From: DASYXW01 sp035934405
GTDB taxonomy: Bacteria; Acidobacteriota; Terriglobia; UBA7540
Assembly: GCA_035934405.1 (NCBI GenBank)
Contig: DASYXW010000040.1
Coordinates: 1-37,988 of the forward strand
Length of the DNA stretch: 37,988 bases
Direction of reading: 5' to 3'
The notes under the pieces are model-generated. The model did not search any database and was not told the origin of the DNA. It saw nothing but the letters and a program-made list of their open reading frames with translations. Numbering within the stretch: position 1 is the stretch's first letter; each line of letters begins with the position of its first letter. A program made the position numbers and the translations under genes. This document shows positions 16,367 to 23,148 of this stretch, piece after piece.

Positions 16367-17803
16367 ATGATGTGTCCGGATGGGTTGATGCGCGGTAAGG
16401 GCCGCAGAGGCGAAGGCGCCGACAGGCGCCCCAGAAAAACGCCCGCTTGGGCAATCGCGGTTTCAGCTCTGGGGCTCTTGTCCTTCGCGGCGTTGCTCTT
16501 GGGGCAAACCGCCACCGACCCTGGCGTGCGGCCCGGGAAAATGGCGGGGAACTTCATCAGCGGCCTCACCACGAACCAGGCGGCGGTGGAAGGAACCACA
16601 ACCGGCATCTTTATCGAGATCAACCAGGTAACGAACACCACCGGGAAGCAATCGGACCTGGTCGGCCTCGGCCCGGGGTTCGATTCGAATTCGTGTTCGA
16701 GCTGTCATGCGCAGCCGGCGATAGGCGGCTCGAGCCCGGCAACGAACCCGCTAACCACGGGTAGTCCGCCCATCTACCAGATCGATGGCGCGACGAACAC
16801 CCTGCCGAGCTTCGAGACGCCCACGGGCCCGGTCGTGGTGGCGCGATTTCCTTTCAAGGCCGACGGGGTGACCCCGGACGGCACGGTGCATCAGCTCTTC
16901 TCGGTACAGGGCCGGTCGGATGCACCGGGGTGCACTCTGGCTCAGCCGCCCTTCAGCACGATGACCACGATCAACCGGCAGACGCTGCCGGTGTTTGGCG
17001 ACGGCCTGATTGAGATCATCCAGGACAGCGACATCCTGGCCAACATGAACGCCAACCTGTCGCAGAAACTTCTCCTCGGAATCTCGGGGCATCCCAACCG
17101 GGCGGCCGACGGCAGCATCAATCGCTTCGGCTGGAAGGCCCAAACCCGGTCGCTCGTGATTTTTGGCGGCGAGGCCTACAACATCGAAGAAGGGGTCTCG
17201 AACGAGATGTTCCCGAACGAGATTAACGACATCAACAGCACGGGGTGCATCTTGAACCCCGTTCCCGAAGACCACACCAATTACGCCCTGACCAAACTGC
17301 CGCCCCACCGCTTCCCGGGCGACCCGGAGGAGCAGGCGGTGTTCATGCGGTTCCTGGCGCCGCCGACCGTGGGCGGCTGCCCGGGCGGGGTGGGCGGTGG
17401 CTGCCCGAACGGGCAGACCCAGTTTAACAATGTCGGCTGCGTCCTCTGCCACACCACTTCATTTACTACGCCTTCTTCGGCGATCGGGGCGCTCAGCAAC
17501 CTGACGGCGAATCTCTTTTCCGACCTGCTGGTCCATGACATGGGACCTTGCAATGCCGACAATGTCACCCAGGGCACGGCCACGGGAGACCAGTTCCGCA
17601 CGCCGCCGCTATGGGGCGCAGGCCAAAGGGTCTTCTTCATGAGTGACGGCAGAACCACCAATATCGTCACTGCAGTCGAAGATCATTTCTGCTTGGGCAA
17701 CTCACAGTATCCGAACTCGGAAGCCAACGCGGTGATCAATAATTTCAACGCGCTCGATGCGACGGACCAGCAGGACCTGATCAACTTCCTGCGGCAGCTC
17801 TGA
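16367..17803 (+). CDS. Exported di-haem c-type oxidoreductase (DHOR family), copy 2
   Basis: A 478-residue paralogue of the preceding gene, collinear along its whole length. The start ATG 16367 follows AAGGAAGG with normal spacing; the frame is open back to 16292 but has no better site. The haem motifs are CSSCH in NSNSCSSCHAQPAIGG and CVLCH in VGCVLCHTTSF. It shares GDGLIEIIQDSDI, EEGVSNEMFPNE and PPLWGAGQRVFFMSDGRTTNI. A hydrophobic export segment (AWAIAVSALGLLSFAALLLG) is preceded by an unusually basic, Arg-rich tail. It probably shares the transcript of copy 1 (87 bp gap). A tandem pair suggests a heterodimer or division of labour, but this is inferred. Confidence 0.86.
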   Translation: MMCPDGLMRGKGRRGEGADRRPRKTPAWAIAVSALGLLSFAALLLGQTATDPGVRPGKMAGNFISGLTTNQAAVEGTTTGIFIEINQVTNTTGKQSDLVGLGPGFDSNSCSSCHAQPAIGGSSPATNPLTTGSPPIYQIDGATNTLPSFETPTGPVVVARFPFKADGVTPDGTVHQLFSVQGRSDAPGCTLAQPPFSTMTTINRQTLPVFGDGLIEIIQDSDILANMNANLSQKLLLGISGHPNRAADGSINRFGWKAQTRSLVIFGGEAYNIEEGVSNEMFPNEINDINSTGCILNPVPEDHTNYALTKLPPHRFPGDPEEQAVFMRFLAPPTVGGCPGGVGGGCPNGQTQFNNVGCVLCHTTSFTTPSSAIGALSNLTANLFSDLLVHDMGPCNADNVTQGTATGDQFRTPPLWGAGQRVFFMSDGRTTNIVTAVEDHFCLGNSQYPNSEANAVINNFNALDATDQQDLINFLRQL

Positions 17804-17824
17804 GGTAAGACGGCTGCGGCACGT

Positions 17825-17853
17825 GGCGTCGGGCAAGTTTTTCAGCCGACGCC
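17825..17853. terminator. Possible bidirectional terminator between convergent genes
   Basis: An 8-bp perfect stem ggcgtcgg/ccgacgcc encloses a 13-nt loop in the 63-bp gap between the converging di-haem and hydrolase genes. Only the loop carries a short T-run, so termination strength is uncertain. Confidence 0.35.
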
Positions 17854-17866
17854 CGGCGCGGCAGAC

Positions 17867-19327
17867 TTATGGGTTCTGATTCTCCAGCAGGAACGGCTCG
17901 GTGCCAATGGTGATGGGACCGCCGCTGAGCGCGCTCACGTTACCTGCCAGGTCGCGGAACTGCTTGTAGGCGGTGGAAGGGCTGTAACTGAAGTTGCCGT
18001 TCTCATTCCAAACCACCAGCGCCTGATAGCCTCCCGAGCGGGTAATGGGGCAGGTCCAGGTCTGGTTTGAGTCGCTCGAACATTGACCGGTGAATGTCGC
18101 TCCCACCAGCCAGTTGTAGACCTGACCGTACGCGGTCCCGGCCGTGTTGGGCACACCCGGACTCGATTCCAGTTGTCCCGACCCAGCCGGAGAGCCCCAG
18201 GTGAACCACACCGCCTGCGTGATCTGCGGATAGTAGGCAGCTTGCAGGATAAACCACTGCGCCACCCATGCCGCTTCCTGGTTGGCATCTGGCAGGTTGG
18301 CGTTCACTCCCCAGCTTCCTTCGGTATCGAGCATGGGTTTGCCCTTCAGACCGTTCGAGTCGAACAACTGACGGAAGGCCGTCTGCTTGGTGATGACCGA
18401 GCCGAAGCAGTCCTGCCCGCTCGCGCAACTTGGAGTTGAGCTTTGTTCCGGCAAAGGAAATTGGGAGATGCTCGCGCCGTTGGTCTTGGCCACGTAGCCG
18501 TGGAACGTGCCGCCGTCGGCATACTTGTTGCCGCCGGCCTGAAGGTAGGAAGTCATGTAGGTCAGGCCGTTGTTCGATCCGCTGCCCTCCGCCGGGCCGC
18601 TGACGGACGGGGTCAACAACTGCGAGAAGGGGTCCTGGTGAATGATGGGATACGCGATCGCCGCCAGGTTGAGGAGGTCCTGGATGCTGCCGGTCCAGAA
18701 GTTTCCGGAGCTCGCTTCATTCCATAGCTCGTAGTACTTCACGTGCGGCGCCGTGGTTCCGTTGTAGTGGCTGATGACCGTCTGAACGAAATTCGTCCAG
18801 TCGCTGAGCTTGGCCGGCGGCGAAGGGCACACGACGGTCGCCGTGAACGCCGTGCAGTTGGAGGTGTCGGCCGCCGCCCACTGCGGCGTGTCCCCAAAGG
18901 TGATGGTCACTTGGGCCACGCCATGGCTATCCACCAGACCGTGCTGCACGGCGTCGTTCACGTAGGTGTCGAAGGCCGTAAAATCGAACGTGCCCTGGCT
19001 CTTCTCGATGAAGCCCCAGGCAAGAGTGGAGGGATGGCCCAGAGCGCCGATCGGAACGCTGCCGCTGGGAGGAAAGTCTTGCCCGCCAGCCGGGATCGTC
19101 ATGCCGAAGAAGGTGGGAGGAATCTCGACCCCGCCGCCGCCGCTACCACTGCTGCCGGGGCCTGTGCCCCCCGTGCCGCCGGTACCGCCCCCGCCTCCAC
19201 CCACCGGCGTGAAAACCTGCGATTGCGATGACGAACCACCACCGCAGCTGATGTTCAATGAGGTTATCAGGAATATCGCGAACATAGCAAAGATCAGGTA
19301 AGTCATTCGATCCGCGCCGGTCTTCAT
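17867..19327 (-). CDS. Secreted glycoside hydrolase-like protein (clan GH-A fold)
   Basis: A 486-residue exported protein. The start is ATG 19327, ten bases after GGAGG; the frame is open to 19351. A hydrophobic signal is followed by a cysteine (NISCGGG) that may be lipidated, although the position -3 residue is not typical. A Gly/Ser/Thr-rich linker follows (about 32-65). The catalytic domain shows YYELWNEASSG, with the Asn-Glu of a GH-A acid/base, and GKPMLDTEGSWG, whose Glu fits the nucleophile. The overall pattern is closest to GH39 or GH5-like (beta/alpha)8 hydrolases. The substrate is unknown, plausibly a plant or microbial polysaccharide. It is divergent from the sugar-binding lipoprotein gene. 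Confidence 0.78.
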   Translation of the reverse strand: MKTGADRMTYLIFAMFAIFLITSLNISCGGGSSSQSQVFTPVGGGGGGTGGTGGTGPGSSGSGGGGVEIPPTFFGMTIPAGGQDFPPSGSVPIGALGHPSTLAWGFIEKSQGTFDFTAFDTYVNDAVQHGLVDSHGVAQVTITFGDTPQWAAADTSNCTAFTATVVCPSPPAKLSDWTNFVQTVISHYNGTTAPHVKYYELWNEASSGNFWTGSIQDLLNLAAIAYPIIHQDPFSQLLTPSVSGPAEGSGSNNGLTYMTSYLQAGGNKYADGGTFHGYVAKTNGASISQFPLPEQSSTPSCASGQDCFGSVITKQTAFRQLFDSNGLKGKPMLDTEGSWGVNANLPDANQEAAWVAQWFILQAAYYPQITQAVWFTWGSPAGSGQLESSPGVPNTAGTAYGQVYNWLVGATFTGQCSSDSNQTWTCPITRSGGYQALVVWNENGNFSYSPSTAYKQFRDLAGNVSALSGGPITIGTEPFLLENQNP

Positions 19328-19683
19328 CTGGTTCGATCCTCCATGGAGCATCCTGAATCACGGTTTCAGTCTTGTGATGCCCGTTCGATATTTGTAACAC
19401 GGATAGGGCGCAATAGTTGCGGCCCCTTAGCCCGACCGTCCTCCGAAGACTTGATCCGTCGAAGGCAGCACACCATTCCAGTCTAGGTCAGTTCTTCTCG
19501 GGAAACCATGCCGGTCACGTCCCATTAGGGATGTTGCACCGCGACCGCCGGGTTCGCCCAATAGCCGGGAGAACGCCTTTTGTGATATAAGCTAAGTCGC
19601 TGGGAGCAGTACGGAATGCCGGTCTCTCAACCTGCTGGACGAGAGACCGCATCTAGCCTGACCGGCATGAGATGGAGGAGCCT
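19328..19683. promoter_or_regulatory. Divergent intergenic region with a structured plus-strand leader
   Basis: This 356-bp gap separates the hydrolase (minus) and the binding protein (plus). An AT-rich gtgatataag near 19581-19590 could be an extended -10 for the plus strand. Just before the ribosome site there is a perfect 8-bp hairpin, ggtctctc (19621-19628) with gagagacc (19641-19648). A second 8-bp pairing, atgccggt (19616-19623) with accggcat (19661-19668), shares three bases with it, so the two full stems exclude each other. The rest of the gap shows nothing I recognise. Confidence 0.45.
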
Positions 19684-20670
19684 ATGAGACCTGGCGCCAG
19701 GGTGTTCGGTACGGCGGTTCTGGCCGCGACGGCGCTGCTGGTTTCCTGCGCGAGATCGATTCACAAGAACGAGCGCTATGTGCTCGTGGCCACCAACGTC
19801 GGCATTCCCTATTGGCAGGATGTGCAGACCGGCTTTTCCGACGCGGGCAAACTGCTCCGAGTGAAGACGGAATTCCGCGGACCGGACAAGTACGACCCGG
19901 AGGCCGAGTTGCAGGTTTTCCAGGAGGCCGTGGCCAGTCATCCCACGGGAATCGCGGTGTCCCCCGGCCGCCCAGACATTTTCACCGATGCCATCAACGC
20001 CGCCATCCAGGAGGGAATCCCCGTGATCACGGTCGATTCCGACGACGTGAAATCACGCCGGGTGATGTTCGTCGGCACCGATAATTACCGCGCCGGACTC
20101 GAGAGTGGAACGCAGATGGCCACTGCCCTTCACGGCCGGGGCCACGTCGTCGTGGTCTCGATTCCGGGACAGAGCAACCAGGAGGAGCGTGCCCGCGGCG
20201 TCCAGGAAGCCTTCAAGCAATATCCCTTCATGAGCGTCGGCCAGGTAGTCAACGACAATGGCGATGCTGGCGCCGCCCGTAGCTTGGTGGCAGGCTTGCT
20301 CCAGAACCATGAATCCATTGACGGCATCATCTGTCTCGAAGCTTCGGGCGGTCCGGGCGTTGCCGGAGCGCTCGACCAGGCCGGCATGGCGGGCAAGATC
20401 CCGGTCGTCGCCATGGACGCGAACCACGATACGTTGGATTTGATCTCGAAAGGCTCCATCGCGGCCACCGTAGCGCAGAAACCCTACACCATGGGTTTTT
20501 ACAGCTTGCGATTCCTCGATGACCTTCACCACAACGCCGTCCATGAGTTTCCGGACTGGCGCACCGCTCCCGTCTCTCCCCTCCCTACGTCGGTTGACAC
20601 GGGGACAGTGGTGGTCAGCGGCCGCAACCTGCAGGATTATCTGGCGGCAATTCCGGTGTCCGCTCATTGA
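19684..20670 (+). CDS. Sugar ABC-type periplasmic binding lipoprotein (RbsB/PBP-I type)
   Basis: A 328-residue type I solute-binding protein. The start is ATG 19684, five bases after GGAGGAG. The signal ends in a good lipobox, LLVSC, so it should be lipid-anchored. The mature part has the two-lobe fold signatures: VATNVGIPYWQDVQTGF, GIAVSPGRPDIF, IPVITVDSD, FVGTDNYRAG, VVVSIPGQSNQEERARGVQE and IPVVAMDAN. These resemble ribose- and xylose-type binding proteins. No permease or ATPase gene is nearby, so it may serve a distant transporter or act as a sensor input. The next gene, 50 bp downstream, encodes a sugar-isomerase-like protein, which supports a carbohydrate role. Confidence 0.87.
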   Translation: MRPGARVFGTAVLAATALLVSCARSIHKNERYVLVATNVGIPYWQDVQTGFSDAGKLLRVKTEFRGPDKYDPEAELQVFQEAVASHPTGIAVSPGRPDIFTDAINAAIQEGIPVITVDSDDVKSRRVMFVGTDNYRAGLESGTQMATALHGRGHVVVVSIPGQSNQEERARGVQEAFKQYPFMSVGQVVNDNGDAGAARSLVAGLLQNHESIDGIICLEASGGPGVAGALDQAGMAGKIPVVAMDANHDTLDLISKGSIAATVAQKPYTMGFYSLRFLDDLHHNAVHEFPDWRTAPVSPLPTSVDTGTVVVSGRNLQDYLAAIPVSAH

Positions 20671-20720
20671 CCGGAGAGATTCCGGCGGCGCGTCACGCTG
20701 GACGCAAACCAGGAGGAGTG

Positions 20721-21659
20721 ATGGCTAAGATCTCCCGGCGTGACGCCGGCAAGGTGCTGCTGGCGGGGTCTGCAGGCTTGATGCTCCAGCACGGCGAGCT
20801 CCGCGCCGCTTCGAGGATCGACTCGGTAGTTCGCGGCGTTCAGATCGGGGCGCAGAGCTACTCTTTCCGTGACCGTCCCCTTGACCGCTGCATAGCGGCC
20901 TACGTCTCGACCGCTCTGGGTGAAGCCGAACTGTGGCAGGAGCACGTCGAACCGGGCACGGGAGGCGATCTCGCGTGGCAAAAACGCGTGAGCCGCGACT
21001 CACTGCGGCGCTGGCGCCTGACCACGCCGCTCAGCCATTTTCACGAGATTCGCCGGCAATTCGACCATGCCGGCGTGCGGCTATACGCCTACAACTACAG
21101 TTTCACCAAAGACCTCACCGAAGCCGAAATCGAGCGCGGATTCGCAATGGCGCAGGCGCTCGGCGTGAGCTACATCACCTCGTCGGGCAACATCAGCGTG
21201 ATTCCCACCGTGGATCGCTACGCGCAGAGGTACAAGATCATGGTAGGCAATCACGGGCACGACCAGACCGACAAGCCGGATGAGTTTTCAACCGCCGCAA
21301 CTTTCGCCGAGGCCATGAAAGGCGCTTCGAGATATATCGGCGTCAACCTCGACATCGGCCACTTCACAGCCGCCGGCGGCGACGCTGTAGCCTACATTCG
21401 CGAGCATCACGACCGCATCGTGACGCTCCACATCAAGGATCGCAAGAAGAACCACGGGCCCAACATGCCTTTCGGCCAGGGCGACACGCCGATCAAAGAA
21501 GTGCTGTGGGTGCTGCGCGACAACCGCTGGAAGATTCCGGCCAACATCGAATACGAGTACGGCAAGCCCGGCATGGATACGATTGCCGAGGTGGAGAAGT
21601 GTTACGCCTACTGCCGGCGGGCGCTCGACACCGTTCAAGGGTTCGATACGCGGCAGTGA
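20721..21659 (+). CDS. Tat-exported xylose isomerase-like TIM-barrel protein
   Basis: A 312-residue sugar phosphate isomerase/epimerase family protein. The start is ATG 20721 after AGGAGG; an open frame back to 20667 overlaps the upstream stop. The N-terminus has a twin-arginine signal, SRRDAGKVLLAGSAGLML, so it should be folded before export. The barrel shows GAQSYSFRD, NHGHDQTD, VNLDIGHF, TLHIKDRKKN and ANIEYEYGKPGMD, consistent with the metal-binding AP-endonuclease-2-like fold. The usual Glu before the NH pair of strand 4 (E-N-H) is a Gly here (VGNH), so metal coordination may differ. It is probably cotranscribed with the binding protein. The true substrate is unknown. Confidence 0.82.
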   Translation: MAKISRRDAGKVLLAGSAGLMLQHGELRAASRIDSVVRGVQIGAQSYSFRDRPLDRCIAAYVSTALGEAELWQEHVEPGTGGDLAWQKRVSRDSLRRWRLTTPLSHFHEIRRQFDHAGVRLYAYNYSFTKDLTEAEIERGFAMAQALGVSYITSSGNISVIPTVDRYAQRYKIMVGNHGHDQTDKPDEFSTAATFAEAMKGASRYIGVNLDIGHFTAAGGDAVAYIREHHDRIVTLHIKDRKKNHGPNMPFGQGDTPIKEVLWVLRDNRWKIPANIEYEYGKPGMDTIAEVEKCYAYCRRALDTVQGFDTRQ

Positions 21660-21676
21660 CCTGCGGGGTCTGCGGC

Positions 21677-22147
21677 CTATGGAGCTTCGGTTCCCGGCCG
21701 CTCATCGGCTGCGACTTTCTCGGCGACCGTCGCGAGGGTGCTGAGAGGCACTGAGACGTGGACCACGTCTTCCGCGCTGTTCACGTCGATCACGAGCGAA
21801 CCGCCCCGCTTCGAAATCGTTACCGTTTGGTCCGCGTCCCGCACGTCCACCAGCGTGGCATCCTCTGTGCGCGCCAGTTCCTTGCTCGCGGCCCGGATGG
21901 CCGGCATCCAGGGACGCAACTCCGAGGATCCTTCCGAAAGGTCACCGGCGGGGACGAACCGCAGCCCCAGCGTGACTGCGGGTGCCGGAACCAGCAGGTG
22001 AACATGCGTTCCGTCAGGGCCTTTTTCCTGCACCGAGACGTCCACGATGCCCATGGAATAGGCAATCGCCGCCATGAGGGCCAACATGGCGGCCATCACG
22101 AGCAATACCAAGCCGCACGTCTTCCAAAATCCTCGCTTCGGCTTCAT
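21677..22147 (-). CDS. Uncharacterised membrane-anchored protein, related to its upstream neighbour
   Basis: A 156-residue protein with one N-terminal membrane helix (about 10-33, LVLLVMAAMLALMAAIAYSMG) and an extracytoplasmic rest. Its C-terminal half, DATLVDVRDADQTVTISKRG through VVHVSVPLSTLATVAEKV, matches a segment found in the 197-residue protein encoded just upstream (VSVEDHDNTVHISKRDGNLLIK). I recognise this pair only as a recurrent acidobacterial type without known function. The two genes are 8 bp apart on one transcript, so they are likely to act together. It converges with the TIM-barrel gene with a 17-bp gap. Confidence 0.68.
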   Translation of the reverse strand: MKPKRGFWKTCGLVLLVMAAMLALMAAIAYSMGIVDVSVQEKGPDGTHVHLLVPAPAVTLGLRFVPAGDLSEGSSELRPWMPAIRAASKELARTEDATLVDVRDADQTVTISKRGGSLVIDVNSAEDVVHVSVPLSTLATVAEKVAADERPGTEAP

Positions 22148-22155
22148 GGAGTCTC

Positions 22156-22749
22156 CTAATCGGACGAGCTGCGCGTATCCACCCAGATGCGCACGTTGTC
22201 TTGCTCATCATTCACGGTGACCAGGGTGGCGTCGCCGTAGGTTTCGAGGGCGCGCAAGCCAGCCATGAGGTCCAACTGGTTCTTGGGGCCGGAGAGCAGC
22301 GCCTCGACCACCGGAAAGGGAACTTTGATGTCCACGTTCTGGCCGCCGTCGTGCCGTCCATTCGATCGGGGTTTCTCGATGACCTTGATCAGCAGATTGC
22401 CATCGCGCTTCGAAATGTGAACCGTGTTGTCGTGGTCCTCGACGCTCACAAACTCGGTGTCGCTCGCCTGGCGCAACGCCGCCACCAGCTCGCGCAGGTC
22501 CACCCCGTTGATCGAGGTATTGCCGATGGTGATTCGTCCGGAGCGGAGTTGGTCCGCCTGGACGGTTGGAATCACTTTTTCGGCGAGCGACAGCGGCAAA
22601 TTGATGCGCACGGTTTCCTCGTGCCCGTGGCCGCTGTCTACTTTCAGGTGTAGCCAGCGCTCGGGCGTCGCGCCCCGCGCCGCGCCTGCCGCGCAGAAAA
22701 TAAGAACAGCCGCCAGCGTTCCAGCTACCAGTCGGTTTGTCGTCCTCAT
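22156..22749 (-). CDS. Uncharacterised exported protein with an internally repeated beta-rich unit
   Basis: A 197-residue exported protein. A Sec signal covers residues 1-26 (LVAGTLAAVLIFCAAGAARG). The mature part starts ERWLHLKVDSGHGHEETVRINLP and contains two related units. One is EFVSVEDHDNTVHISKRDGNLLIKV followed by VDIKVPFPVVEAL; the other is DATLVTVNDEQDNVRIWVDTR. Each alternates polar and hydrophobic residues, suggesting small beta-sheets. The start ATG 22749 follows GGGAGGAT. A strong promoter at 22974-23002 probably drives it and the 156-residue gene. No function is recognised. In my memory this family often sits beside ECF sigma/anti-sigma genes, but none is here. Confidence 0.7.
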   Translation of the reverse strand: MRTTNRLVAGTLAAVLIFCAAGAARGATPERWLHLKVDSGHGHEETVRINLPLSLAEKVIPTVQADQLRSGRITIGNTSINGVDLRELVAALRQASDTEFVSVEDHDNTVHISKRDGNLLIKVIEKPRSNGRHDGGQNVDIKVPFPVVEALLSGPKNQLDLMAGLRALETYGDATLVTVNDEQDNVRIWVDTRSSSD

Positions 22750-23148
22750 TTCATCCTCCCTAAGCTGAGCTTTGTGTTGCCAACTTCAGGATGACAAACG
22801 CAACCGAGGCTCGAAAAGTTCCTTCAACGCGTTCCGGCGCTGCGGCGTGAGACGTAGTCGTGATCCAGGGCAGACAGCGGGCGCTGCGGCGTTTGGCCGC
22901 CAGGCGCGCCAGCGTGACGGTCCGCTTTTGATGCCAGGGCATAATTCTTCTAACAGATAAGTTACTAGCTTTCTTATATAAAAACACGGGGTTCGCTGTC
23001 AAGCCCTGCGAGGCAACTGTGCAGCCCCGCCGCGGCAGGCTGCCGCTCCTTCCGGCGAGCTTGCTCACAGCGGCATTACACACCCATTGCAGGATTGACC
23101 GCCTCACGATGCGCCGGGGTGAATTCGAAGCCTGGGCATGATCCGGCG
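22750..23148 (-). other. ~400-bp gap: leader of the two-gene operon plus repeat remnants
   Basis: A minus-strand leader of about 215 nt runs from the promoter to ATG 22749. It contains a 60-codon open frame (start ATG 22942, stop TAG 22760) whose stop touches the next ribosome site, so a small leader protein is possible. However, it has a weak ribosome site and another frame of the same DNA also reads well, so I do not call it. Beyond the promoter, 23025-23075 holds palindrome fragments (gcggcaggctgccgc and a gagcttgctc core) resembling the array at 4986-5135. Confidence 0.35.
22974..23002 (-). promoter_or_regulatory. Strong sigma70-type promoter, minus strand
   Basis: Read on the minus strand, TTGACA (23002-22997) is followed after 16-18 bp by TATATAAG, giving an overlapping choice of -10 hexamers (TATATA or TATAAG). 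The surrounding sequence is AT-rich. It points towards the operon starting at 22749. Confidence 0.65.
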
